Positions 55,150 to 62,904 of a DNA stretch of 64,000 nucleotides are shown here, in pieces. The notes under the pieces are model-generated. The model made no database searches, had not been told where the DNA came from, and saw only the letters and a list, made by a program, of their open reading frames with translations. This DNA is from Arthrobacter sp. CAN_C5. GTDB taxonomy: Bacteria; Actinomycetota; Actinomycetes; Actinomycetales; Micrococcaceae. How positions within the stretch are numbered: position 1 is the stretch's first letter; the number at the start of each line of letters is the position of its first letter. The position numbers and the translations under genes are program-made. Where the stretch lies: the NCBI RefSeq assembly GCF_017875735.1, contig NZ_JAGGMZ010000001.1, positions 1,364,001 through 1,428,000 of the forward strand. The letters run 5' to 3'.

Positions 55150-56173
55150 GCTCTGATTCCTCTCGCCAGGTGGTTTCCTGCTGCTGGAGCGCTGGGGTGG
55201 TCTCTTGGAAGACGTACTTGAACATGTCGGCGCCGGGCCGCGGTGCCAGGGATTCCACGCCTTCGCGGACGCGCTCGGTCTCCGCCTCGGCATCGGCGAA
55301 GACCGAGTCGAAGTAGTCGGTACCGGCACCGTAGGCGGTGCGCAGCAGGTCCGCGCATCGCTGCACGGGATCGAGACTGCGCGCCGTCTGCTCATCTTTG
55401 AGGGATCGGTATCGGCCTGGATCGTCGCTGGTGGAATGAGGTCCGAGGCGATACGTGTTGGCTTCGATCAGCATGGGCCCGTTGCCTGCGCGGCAATGCG
55501 CGATGGCTTGCCGGGTGGCAGCGAGGACGCTGACGACGTCGTTCCCGTCCACGGTGAGCGACGGCATCCCGTAACCCGCGGCGCGGGCGGCAACAGTGCC
55601 CCCGGCAACCTGCGCGGCGGTGGGGACGGAGATCGCCCAGCCATTGTTCTGCACGAAGAAGACCACCGGTGCCTTCATCACTGCCGCGAAGTTCATCGCC
55701 TCATGGACGTCACCCTGGGAGCTGGCGCCGTCGCCGAAGTAGGTGAGGGCGACGCCGCTCCCGTCGCCGGCAGCCTGCTCATGCTGGGCCAGGGTCTGTC
55801 CGTGGGCCCAGCCGACCGCATGCAGCACCGAGCCGGCGACGACGGCCTGGATCGGGGCCAGGCGAGTGGCGGCGGGGTCGTAGAGGCCGCCGTGCCAGGT
55901 TGCCTTGTGGGTGGCCATGTAGTGAACCATGTCGACGTTCATTGCCCGGGCGACGCCCATCTCCCGATAGGTGGGGAAGACAAAGTCACGGGTGGTGTCG
56001 ACGGCGTAGCCGCTGCCCACCTGGGCAGCCTCCTGGCCAAGCAGCGGAGCGTAACCGGGAATGATTCCCTGCCGCTGCCAGCGGACGGCCGCAATGTCCA
56101 GCTGACGTACTCGGACCAGTAACTGGTAGAGCTTCGTCAGTTCCTCCTCGGGAGGGGTGGGCGTGGGATTCAT
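55142..56173 (-). CDS. 2-oxoacid dehydrogenase E1 component, alpha subunit (branched-chain type)
   Basis: A 343-residue thiamin-diphosphate-binding subunit: MNPTPTPPEEELTKLYQLLV at the start, FPTYREMGVARAMNVD, the ThDP motif FGDGASSQGDVHEAMNFA...VVFFVQNNGWAIS, and LGPHSTSDDPGRYR, characteristic of branched-chain 2-oxoacid dehydrogenases. ATG 56173 has AAGGA five bases upstream. First gene of the E1alpha-E1beta-lipoyl-hydrolase operon and divergent from an Lrp regulator gene. Supplying branched acyl-CoA for fatty-acid primers, or breaking down Val/Leu/Ile, is the likely use. Confidence 0.93.
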   Translation of the reverse strand: MNPTPTPPEEELTKLYQLLVRVRQLDIAAVRWQRQGIIPGYAPLLGQEAAQVGSGYAVDTTRDFVFPTYREMGVARAMNVDMVHYMATHKATWHGGLYDPAATRLAPIQAVVAGSVLHAVGWAHGQTLAQHEQAAGDGSGVALTYFGDGASSQGDVHEAMNFAAVMKAPVVFFVQNNGWAISVPTAAQVAGGTVAARAAGYGMPSLTVDGNDVVSVLAATRQAIAHCRAGNGPMLIEANTYRLGPHSTSDDPGRYRSLKDEQTARSLDPVQRCADLLRTAYGAGTDYFDSVFADAEAETERVREGVESLAPRPGADMFKYVFQETTPALQQQETTWREESEHV

Positions 56174-56193
56174 TGCCGTCCTTATGATGGGGA

Positions 56194-56210
56194 TCACTCT
56201 GCTGCAGTGA
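56194..56210. promoter_or_regulatory. Inverted repeat near the dehydrogenase operon start
   Basis: TCACT-N7-AGTGA lies 21-37 bp before the E1 alpha start codon. It shares the half-site TCAC/GTGA with the sites near the Lrp gene and may be a further binding site for that regulator. Confidence 0.4.
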
Positions 56211-56334
56211 CGGTACGTCCTCGGGGCCGGTACTGCAATCTGTGCAGGCGAGCCTGCGCACCGTGTAGATAATTGGTGGAATTTTCAGCTCACAACTACA
56301 CAAAGTGTTCGTTAGACTGGATATTGATCGACAT

Positions 56335-56383
56335 AAAAAAAGCGACAGGAGCGCGTGCGCCGTCGAACCCACCCCTGCCGCTT
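56335..56383 (-). terminator. Intrinsic terminator / attenuator hairpin in the dehydrogenase leader
   Basis: On the minus strand AAGCGGCAGG (56383-56374) pairs with CCTGTCGCTT (56349-56340), one G-U wobble, and is followed by five more T residues, a rare canonical U-tract terminator in this high-GC window. A second hairpin, TTGGTC-TAGC-GACCAA (56397-56382), shares two bases with its 5' arm. It points toward the E1 alpha gene 160 bp away. Confidence 0.7.
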
Positions 56384-56402
56384 GGTCGCTAGACCAACGA
56401 CT

Positions 56403-56430
56403 GTGACAGTAGTCACTAATTCGCTGTGAC
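56403..56430. promoter_or_regulatory. Lrp-type operator candidates between the regulator and dehydrogenase genes
   Basis: GTGAC (56403-56407), GTCAC (56412-56416) and GTGAC (56426-56430) form two overlapping inverted repeats, with spacers of 4 and 9 bp. They lie 40-70 bp before the Lrp gene within the 297-bp divergent spacer. Multiple short half-sites are usual for Lrp/AsnC octamers. Confidence 0.55.
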
Positions 56431-56470
56431 ACAACATGGGCCGGTGCCCGGCGTGTCCGAGAGGTAACAC

Positions 56471-56953
56471 ATGGCCATCGACCCGCTCGATTCCCGCATC
56501 GCCGAACTGTTCACCGATGATCCGCGGATGAGCGTACTTGAGGCGTCGCGGCGCCTGTCCGTAGCCCGGGCCACCATTCAGGCGCGCCTCGACCGGATGC
56601 AGCGCGACGGCGTGATTGCCGGCTGGGGCCCGCGGATCGAGCCACGCAGTCTGGGGTACCCGGTGGTGGCGTACTGCTCCCTGATCATCCACCAGGACTC
56701 CGGGCATGACGCCGTCTCATCGGCGCTCGCGAAGATCCCCGAAATTCAGGAAGTGCACACCGTGTCGGGGGAGAGCGACCTCCTCGCCAAGGTGGCCGCG
56801 CGGTCCAATCCTGACCTCCAACGCGTGATCGATGCGATTATTGCCACCCGGACGGTGGTGCGCTCGTCGACGGTCATCGTGCTCAACACGCACTTCGAGG
56901 GGCGCACCCTGCCGCTGATGCGGGCTGCCGCGGACCACGACACCTCTGGTTAG
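56471..56953 (+). CDS. Lrp/AsnC family transcriptional regulator
   Basis: A 160-residue regulator: an N-terminal helix-turn-helix (MAIDPLDSRIAELF, then VLEASRRLSVARATIQARLD) and a C-terminal RAM domain (about 65-150; VVAYCSLIIHQDS, VHTVSGESDLLAKV). It is divergent from the branched-chain dehydrogenase operon, the usual place of a BkdR-type regulator that senses Val, Leu or Ile. The inverted repeats in the shared spacer support this. AGAGG lies before the ATG. Confidence 0.92.
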   Translation: MAIDPLDSRIAELFTDDPRMSVLEASRRLSVARATIQARLDRMQRDGVIAGWGPRIEPRSLGYPVVAYCSLIIHQDSGHDAVSSALAKIPEIQEVHTVSGESDLLAKVAARSNPDLQRVIDAIIATRTVVRSSTVIVLNTHFEGRTLPLMRAAADHDTSG

Positions 56954-56999
56954 CCACCGCGGGTGTACTCCCGCCCTGCGCCCCCAAGTCGAGGGCGGG

Positions 57000-57028
57000 T
57001 TGGAGAACCGGACTCTTCCCGCTAGAAT
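57000..57028 (+). promoter_or_regulatory. Promoter of the nrtR-nadABC operon
   Basis: TTGGAG (57000-57005) and TAGAAT (57023-57028) are separated by 17 bp, the best -35/-10 pair in the window. Transcription would start near 57035, inside the adjoining palindrome and about 80 nt before the nrtR ATG. Confidence 0.65.
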
Positions 57029-57029
57029 T

Positions 57030-57054
57030 AGTTATAGTCAATCTGACATTAACT
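57030..57054. promoter_or_regulatory. Probable NrtR operator
   Basis: AGTTATAGTCA and TGACATTAACT form an inverted repeat around ATC, with only the central TA/AT step breaking symmetry. It begins two bases after the -10 element and covers the expected start point, an ideal place for repression by the NrtR protein encoded just downstream. Confidence 0.7.
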
Positions 57055-57116
57055 CGGATTGGACATCATTCGCTGGCACACTGTGCCACGCTCCAGGCGC
57101 GGAATCGAGGGAACGA

Positions 57117-57914
57117 ATGTACAGAGGTGTGAGCCATCCGGAGGCGGCGAACGTCTCCGAGCGGCAGCTGCAGCCGCCCGCACTGGCCATTTCCACGGTG
57201 ATTTTCGCCCTCCGCCCCAGTGCGACGTCAGGACGCCCCACCCTCTGGCTGCCGCTCGTCCGTAGGATCAGGCAGCCACACCTGGGTAAGTGGGCGCTGC
57301 CGGGCGGCCCGCTCGCCCAGATCGAGTCACTTCAGGATGCGGCGTCCCGCAATCTGAGGGAAACCACCGGGCTGGTCCCCAACTACCTGGAACAGCTGTA
57401 CGCGTTTGGCGGGCTTGACCGGGCGGCCACTCAGCGCCTCGTCTCGATCGTTTATTGGGCGCTGGTCCAGCCGGACGAGGCAGCGCTGACGCAGGAGTCC
57501 GAGAACGTCAGGTGGTTCCGGGCTGACAAGCTTGAGGACCTCGCGTTCGACCACAACTCGATCGTTGACTACGCGCTCTGGCGGCTGCGCAGCAAGATGG
57601 AATACGGGTCGATCGCCTACCACTTCCTCGGCGAGACGTTCACGCTGGCGCAGGTCCGGGAGGTCTACGAGGCGGTGCTTGACCGGCAGCTGGACCCGGC
57701 GAACTTCCGCCGCCAACTCCGCACCACCCCGGACATCACACCCACGGACGAGTACCTGCAGGGCGTCCGCCACCGCCCGCCCCGGCTGTACCGGTACACG
57801 GGAACCGCAGGCACCCTCGGCGCCCACGCCACCCCGACTCCTGCCTCCACTTCCTCCAGCACCTCTTCCTCCAGCACCGCCCCCACTGACCAGATTTCCA
57901 GGAGCCTCCCATGA
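57117..57914 (+). CDS. nrtR: NrtR-type Nudix-related transcriptional regulator of NAD synthesis
   Basis: A 265-residue protein with an N-terminal Nudix fold (about 20-155) and a C-terminal winged helix (about 165-225; FLGETFTLAQVREVYEAVLD, FRRQLRTTPDI). The Nudix box starting at G64 reads as GPLAQIE...RNLRETTGL: the REUxEE core has become RNLRET, losing two acidic residues, so ADP-ribose binding without hydrolysis is expected. A Ser/Thr-rich tail of about 30 residues follows. ATG 57117 has GAGGGA upstream. First gene of an operon with nadABC; represses NAD synthesis until ADP-ribose signals NAD turnover. Confidence 0.9.
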   Translation: MYRGVSHPEAANVSERQLQPPALAISTVIFALRPSATSGRPTLWLPLVRRIRQPHLGKWALPGGPLAQIESLQDAASRNLRETTGLVPNYLEQLYAFGGLDRAATQRLVSIVYWALVQPDEAALTQESENVRWFRADKLEDLAFDHNSIVDYALWRLRSKMEYGSIAYHFLGETFTLAQVREVYEAVLDRQLDPANFRRQLRTTPDITPTDEYLQGVRHRPPRLYRYTGTAGTLGAHATPTPASTSSSTSSSSTAPTDQISRSLP

Positions 57915-59194
57915 CCAGTGTCGCCACCGCCATTGAGCTTGTGACCCGTGAACAAGCACTGACCAGGCGCGTTACCACCTGCTCGCCAGCCCTCGCCAAG
58001 GACCCGTGGACGGTTGACCGGGAGGTGGCACCCACCTATGGGCCCGGCGCCTCGATGGGTGACAGTGCTCCTGCCACGACGCCGCGGCAGGGCGAACTGC
58101 CCGAGGAGTACCGCCTCGCCTCCGACGCGGAGCTGGACGCGCGCATCCTGGCCGCCAAGGCGACGCTGGGGGACCGGGCGGTCATTCTGGGCCACTTCTA
58201 CCAGCGCGACGAGGTGGTCAGGTACGCCGATTTCGTGGGCGACTCCTACCAGCTGGCGCGCGCCGCCACCGAGAAGACAGCGGCGGAAGCAATCATCTTC
58301 TGCGGTGTCCACTTCATGGCCGAGACCGCCGACATGCTCTCCCGGCCCGACCAGGCGGTGATCCTCCCCAATCTCGCTGCCGGCTGCTCGATGGCCGATA
58401 TGGCCGATATCGACTCCGTGACGGACTGCTGGGAAGACCTGGCGGAACTGTTCGGGACCGAGCCCGACGACGACGGTCGGGTCCCGGTCATCCCCGTCAC
58501 CTACATGAACTCCTCGGCCGCGCTCAAGGGGTTCTGCGGTGAAAATGGCGGCATTGTGTGCACCTCCTCGAACGCGGCTGCAGTCCTTGAGTGGGCCTTC
58601 CAGCGCGGGCAGCGGGTCCTGTTCTTCCCCGACCAGCACCTCGGCCGGAACACGGCCAAAGCCATGGGTGTGCCGCTGGAGCAGATGCCCCTGTGGAACC
58701 CGCGCAAGCCGCTCGGCGGCAACCAGGAAGCCACCCTGCAGGACGCGAAAGTCATCCTGTGGCACGGTTTCTGCTCGGTACACAAGCGGTTCTCGGTGAA
58801 CCAGATCGAGAAGGCACGGGCCGATTTCCCGGGCGTCCGGGTGATCGTGCACCCCGAATGCCCCATGGAGGTGGTGGACGCAGCCGATGAGTCCGGCTCC
58901 ACCGACTACATCCGCAAGGCGATCGACGCCGCTGCACCCGGCAGCACCTTCGCCGTCGGTACCGAGATCAACATGGTCAACCGGCTCGCGGCCGAGCACC
59001 CCGAACACACCATCTTCTGCCTGGACCCGGTGATCTGTCCCTGCTCCACCATGTACCGGATCCACCCCGGCTATCTGGCATGGGTCCTGGAGGCGCTGGT
59101 CGACGGGACCGTCCTGAACCAGATCACCGTCGACGAGTCGGTGACGGTCCCGTCCCGGGTGGCGCTCGAGCGCATGCTCGCCGTCCAGCCATGA
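57911..59194 (+). CDS. nadA: Quinolinate synthase
   Basis: Condenses iminoaspartate with dihydroxyacetone phosphate to quinolinate using a [4Fe-4S] cluster. The 427-residue product is the long actinobacterial form with an N-terminal extension of about 65 residues. Cluster ligands are probably C159 in AAGCSMADM, C288 in WHGFCSVH and C378 in VICPCSTMY. HFYQRDEVVRYADFVGDSYQ is the conserved substrate region. Overlaps nrtR and nadB by 4 bp each (ATGA). Confidence 0.95.
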   Translation: MTSVATAIELVTREQALTRRVTTCSPALAKDPWTVDREVAPTYGPGASMGDSAPATTPRQGELPEEYRLASDAELDARILAAKATLGDRAVILGHFYQRDEVVRYADFVGDSYQLARAATEKTAAEAIIFCGVHFMAETADMLSRPDQAVILPNLAAGCSMADMADIDSVTDCWEDLAELFGTEPDDDGRVPVIPVTYMNSSAALKGFCGENGGIVCTSSNAAAVLEWAFQRGQRVLFFPDQHLGRNTAKAMGVPLEQMPLWNPRKPLGGNQEATLQDAKVILWHGFCSVHKRFSVNQIEKARADFPGVRVIVHPECPMEVVDAADESGSTDYIRKAIDAAAPGSTFAVGTEINMVNRLAAEHPEHTIFCLDPVICPCSTMYRIHPGYLAWVLEALVDGTVLNQITVDESVTVPSRVALERMLAVQP

Positions 59195-60843
59195 CCGGGG
59201 CACCGCTGGGGCAGGTCCTCGTGGTGGGCAGCGGCATTGCCGGGCTGTACGCCGCGCTCTGCCTGCGCCGGTCCAGCCCCCGTACCGCGGTCATCCTTGC
59301 CACCAAGGGACGCCTGGAAAACAGCAACACCTGGCACGCGCAGGGCGGGATCGCGGCCGTACTCCCGGACCGGATAGACCCTGACACAACCGCCCCTGAC
59401 ACAGCAGACACTGCCACGGCAGACCCCGACACTGTTGCCCACCACGTTGCCGATACCCTGGCCGCTGGCGCAGGGGCCTGCGTGCCGGAGGCGGTTCAGG
59501 CCCTGTGCTCCGGGGCAGCCCGCCATATTGCGGCGCTTCTGGACCTCGGGACCCCCTTCGACCGCACCGCTGCCGGTGGGCTGGCCCTCGGCCGGGAGGC
59601 CGCCCATTCAGCGTCGCGGATCCTGCACGCCGGCGGTGACGCTACCGGGGCCGCTCTCGCCCGGGCGCTCATTGCGGCGGTGTTGCGCGACCCCGGAATC
59701 GAGGTGCTGGAACACTCATTCCTCGCCGACCTGCTCCTTGAGGGGGCAGTGAGGCAGTCGGTGCGTGGCGCTCTCATCCTCCGGGACGGTATACCCCACA
59801 CCGTCGACGCCGACGCGGTGGTGCTTGCCACCGGGGGTGCGGGCCAGCTGTTCGCCCACAACACCAACCCCCTGGTGGCCACCGGCGATGGGCTGGCCGC
59901 TGCGTGGCGAGCCGGCGCCGTCGTCAAGGACCTTGAGTTCTTCCAGTTCCATCCCACCGCCCTTGACGTCCCGGGCAACCTGCTGATCTCGGAAGCAGTC
60001 CGCGGAGAAGGCGCAGTCCTGCGGGATGAGTCGGGGAACCGCTTCATGAGCGCCTATCACCCGGCGGGGGAACTTGCGCCGCGGGATGTCATCTCCCGGA
60101 GCATCGCCCTGCACCTGAGGGACCGCGGTGAGGACCGGGTATACCTCGACGCCACCGGGCTGGGGGCCGGCTTCCTCTCCACCCGGTTCCCGTCCCTGCA
60201 CCGGCACACCGCCGCCCACGGCTTTGACTGGTCGGTTGATCCGCTGCCGGTGGTCCCTGCTGCCCACTACTGGATGGGCGGAATCCAGACCGACCTCGCC
60301 GGGAGAACCTCCCTTCCGGGGCTCTACGCCATCGGCGAGACCGCCTGTACGGGAGTCCACGGCGCCAACCGGCTGGCGTCCAACTCACTGCTGGAGGGGC
60401 TCGTCTTCGCAGGCCGGGCTGTCGACGCGATCACTTCCGGCACCGGCACCTCCCACGCCACGAACGCCCATGCCATGACCGCCCATGACCTGGCCTCTGG
60501 TTGGCCAGGGTTCGCTGCGACCGAGCTCGAGTTTCCCGACGGCGTCCGGACGGAGATCTGCGACCGCCGCACCCTGCAGCAGCTGATGAGCGACCATGCA
60601 GCGGTGACGCGCAGCGCGGCCGGCCTGCAGGTGGCCGCCAAACAACTCGACCAGTTCGCCGGTGCCTCCGGTTCCCCTGACGAGCGCGAGACCGGCAACC
60701 TGCTGACGTCCGCCCGGTTGCTGGTCCATGCCGCTGCCGCGCGGGAGGAGTCCCTCGGCGCCCACTACCGCACCGATTTCCCGGGCCGCGCCACCCCCGG
60801 TAGCGTTCCGCACTCCACTGCCTACCGAAGGTCACACCCATGA
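59191..60843 (+). CDS. nadB: L-aspartate oxidase
   Basis: FAD enzyme that oxidises aspartate to iminoaspartate for NadA. The 550-residue product has the FAD loop VVGSGIAGLYAAL, NTWHAQGGIAAV, the substrate arginine region HSASRILHAGGDATGAAL, FFQFHPTALDVPGNLLISEA and GLYAIGETACTGVHGANRLA. The start ATG overlaps the nadA stop. The residues between about 55 and 80 carry an Asp/Thr-rich insert (DPDTTAPDTADTATAD) that looks like a loop expansion. Confidence 0.95.
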   Translation: MTGAPLGQVLVVGSGIAGLYAALCLRRSSPRTAVILATKGRLENSNTWHAQGGIAAVLPDRIDPDTTAPDTADTATADPDTVAHHVADTLAAGAGACVPEAVQALCSGAARHIAALLDLGTPFDRTAAGGLALGREAAHSASRILHAGGDATGAALARALIAAVLRDPGIEVLEHSFLADLLLEGAVRQSVRGALILRDGIPHTVDADAVVLATGGAGQLFAHNTNPLVATGDGLAAAWRAGAVVKDLEFFQFHPTALDVPGNLLISEAVRGEGAVLRDESGNRFMSAYHPAGELAPRDVISRSIALHLRDRGEDRVYLDATGLGAGFLSTRFPSLHRHTAAHGFDWSVDPLPVVPAAHYWMGGIQTDLAGRTSLPGLYAIGETACTGVHGANRLASNSLLEGLVFAGRAVDAITSGTGTSHATNAHAMTAHDLASGWPGFAATELEFPDGVRTEICDRRTLQQLMSDHAAVTRSAAGLQVAAKQLDQFAGASGSPDERETGNLLTSARLLVHAAAAREESLGAHYRTDFPGRATPGSVPHSTAYRRSHP

Positions 60844-61724
60844 GCCAGCCGACCGGTCAGCCGGCAACGCCCGACGTCGACCGCATCGTGGCCGCGGCGC
60901 TCGCCGAAGACGCGCCCTGGGGCGACATCACGTCGGAGACCCTGATCCCCGCGTCTGCCTCCGCGGAAGCCTCGATCGTGGCCCGGGAGGCGGGAGTCTT
61001 CTGTGGCCAGCAGGTCATTGAAGCGGCGCTACGACTGACCGACCAGCGCACCAGCGTGCGGTTCCTCCTCGCGGATGGGGAGACCTTCGACGTCGGCGCC
61101 GTCCTCGCTGTCCTGTCGGGACCCGCACGGTCTCTGCTGCGGGCCGAACGGGTGGCGCTGAACCTGGCGCAGCGGCTCAGCGGGATTGCCACTCTCACCG
61201 CCCGGTTCGTCGAAGCGGTGGAAGGTACACGCGCCAGGATCGTCGATACCCGCAAAACCACGCCCGGACTGCGGGTGCTGGAACGGTATGCGGTTCGCTG
61301 CGGGGGAGGCTTCAACCACCGGTTCAGCCTGTCGGACGCCGTGATGGCCAAGGACAACCACCTGGCCCTCCTCACCCGCGGCGGCGCCCTCGGGTTGACT
61401 GAGGCGCTCACCGCAGCAAAGGCCCGGCTTCCCCACACGGTTCATTTCGAGGTGGAGGTGGACCGGATCGACCAGATCGAGCCCGTGCTCGCCGCAGGGG
61501 TGGATACGATCATGCTCGACAACTTCTCGCTGGCCGAGCTGGCCGAGGGTGTGCTGCTGGTGGCGGGGCGTGCGCTGGTCGAAGCCAGCGGGAACGTCCG
61601 GCTCGACACCGTGGGCGCGATAGCCGGCACCGGGGTGGACATCATTTCCTCCGGGGCGCTGACCCACAGCGTCCACGCCCTTGACCTGGGACTCGACCTC
61701 ACCGTCCGGGGAACAGCCCGGTGA
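60840..61724 (+). CDS. nadC: Nicotinate-nucleotide pyrophosphorylase (quinolinate phosphoribosyltransferase)
   Basis: Decarboxylates quinolinate and transfers the phosphoribosyl group to give nicotinate mononucleotide. The 294-residue product shows the family blocks EDAPWGDITSETLIP, RIVDTRKTTPGLRVLERYAV, GGGFNHRFSLSDAVMAKDNH, VEVDRIDQIEPVL, TIMLDNFS and DIISSGALTHS. ATGA overlap with nadB and GTGA overlap with the next gene. This joins the de novo pathway to the same product made by PncB in salvage. Confidence 0.95.
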   Translation: MSQPTGQPATPDVDRIVAAALAEDAPWGDITSETLIPASASAEASIVAREAGVFCGQQVIEAALRLTDQRTSVRFLLADGETFDVGAVLAVLSGPARSLLRAERVALNLAQRLSGIATLTARFVEAVEGTRARIVDTRKTTPGLRVLERYAVRCGGGFNHRFSLSDAVMAKDNHLALLTRGGALGLTEALTAAKARLPHTVHFEVEVDRIDQIEPVLAAGVDTIMLDNFSLAELAEGVLLVAGRALVEASGNVRLDTVGAIAGTGVDIISSGALTHSVHALDLGLDLTVRGTAR

Positions 61725-62869
61725 TCTATCTGGATGCCGCCGCCACCGCACCGGTCCGCCAGGAGGTCCTGGAGGCAATGTGGCCGCTGCTGACCTCTGA
61801 GTTCGGTAACCCCTCCAGCCACCACGGTCCGGGCGAGACTGCTGCCGCTGCGCTGGCCACAGCGCGGAAGAGCGCCGCGCGGGTCCTGGGGTGCCGACCG
61901 GCTGAACTCACCTTCACCTCGGGTGGGACTGAAGCCAACAACCTTGCCCTGAAGGGCATTGCGCTCGCCTCGCCCCGCGACCGGCACATCATCACCAGTG
62001 CCATTGAGCATCCCGCTGTCCTGGAAGCCCTTGACTACCTGCACCGCCTCCATGGCTTCCGGATCACGGTGCTCCCGGTCTCCTCCACCGGACTCGTCGA
62101 CGCCGACAGCCTGAGCGACGCACTGACACCCGGCACCACCTGCTGCTCCATCATGTACGCGAACAACGAGGTGGGCACGGTCCAGAACATCAGAGCGCTC
62201 GCCGACCGGTGCGCGGCGGCCGGCGTGCCGTTCCACACGGACGCGGTCCAGGCCGGAAGCTGGCTGGCGCTCAGCGTCGCGGACCTGGGCGTCGACGCGC
62301 TCACGCTGTCCGGTCACAAGCTGGGAGCACCCAAGGGGACCGGCCTGCTGTATGTCAGGTCCCGGATTCCGTTGGAACCTCTGATTCACGGTGGCGGGCA
62401 GGAGCGCGGACGCCGGTCCGGGACCGAGAATGTCGCCGGAGCCGTGGGGTTCGCCATCGCGCTCGGCCAGGCGCAGGGGGAACGGAACGCGGCCGTCGCT
62501 GCCGCCACGACACAGCGGGACTACCTGATCAATCACGTGCTGGACACGGTGCCGGGAGCACTCCTGACGGGGGACCCGGGCCAGCGCCTGCCCAACCTCG
62601 CATCGTTCTGCTTCCCCGGGACCAGCGGGGAGTCGGTGCTCCTGGAATTGGAACGTCGAGGCGTCGTGTGTTCCAGCGGGTCGGCCTGCGCGGCGGGCAG
62701 CGACGAACCGTCGTCGGTCCTGCTGGCGCTGGGTATTGACCGGGAAACCGCCCAGACGGCGGTGCGCTTCTCCTGGACGTCCGCCACCACCGAACGCGAC
62801 ATCGCCCTCACTGCGCGGGCCGTGACCGCGGCCGTGACGACGGTCAGGGGCTTGGGGCGCCCGGCGTAA
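61721..62869 (+). CDS. Cysteine desulfurase of the NAD operon (NifS/IscS-like)
   Basis: A 382-residue PLP enzyme: MIYLDAAATAPVRQEVLEAM, TFTSGGTEANNLALKG, HTDAVQAGSW, the PLP lysine in LSGHKLGAPKGTGLL and the active-site cysteine loop VCSSGSACAAGSDEPS. It is a class I (NifS/IscS) desulfurase. Its position as the last gene of nadABC with a 4-bp overlap indicates a dedicated sulfur donor for the NadA iron-sulfur cluster, often called NadS. No scaffold protein gene (iscU/sufU) is adjacent. Confidence 0.93.
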   Translation: MIYLDAAATAPVRQEVLEAMWPLLTSEFGNPSSHHGPGETAAAALATARKSAARVLGCRPAELTFTSGGTEANNLALKGIALASPRDRHIITSAIEHPAVLEALDYLHRLHGFRITVLPVSSTGLVDADSLSDALTPGTTCCSIMYANNEVGTVQNIRALADRCAAAGVPFHTDAVQAGSWLALSVADLGVDALTLSGHKLGAPKGTGLLYVRSRIPLEPLIHGGGQERGRRSGTENVAGAVGFAIALGQAQGERNAAVAAATTQRDYLINHVLDTVPGALLTGDPGQRLPNLASFCFPGTSGESVLLELERRGVVCSSGSACAAGSDEPSSVLLALGIDRETAQTAVRFSWTSATTERDIALTARAVTAAVTTVRGLGRPA

Positions 62870-62898
62870 TCTGGCACGGCCCATCAGCGCCGGCACAC

Positions 62899-62904
62899 TA
62901 CAGT
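62899..62904 (+). promoter_or_regulatory. Leaderless -10 element for the DUF368 gene
   Basis: TACAGT ends seven bases before the GTG at 62912 and no ribosome-binding site is present. Confidence 0.5.

Larger units (their letters stand above)
56312..56437 (-). other. Candidate 41-residue leader peptide upstream of the dehydrogenase operon
   Basis: From the ATG at 56437 the minus strand encodes MLCHSELVTTVTVVGLATK and continues to a stop after the terminator T-run. The stretch LVTTVTVVGL holds four Val, four Thr and two Leu in ten residues, as expected of a branched-chain amino-acid leader peptide. A GTG at 56416 is an alternative start. No Shine-Dalgarno sequence is seen and the frame runs through the hairpin, so this is a hypothesis. 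Confidence 0.35.

Noticed and set aside
56341-56400. A GGGTTCGAC sequence on the minus strand resembling a tRNA T-loop
   Set aside because: The flanking bases cannot form a T-stem or an acceptor stem, so it is not a tRNA; the region folds better as a terminator.
57665-59203. A long minus-strand open frame (about 510 codons) opposite nrtR and nadA
   Set aside because: Same reason: it is a mirror of strongly supported coding sequence, with no ribosome-binding site or family resemblance.
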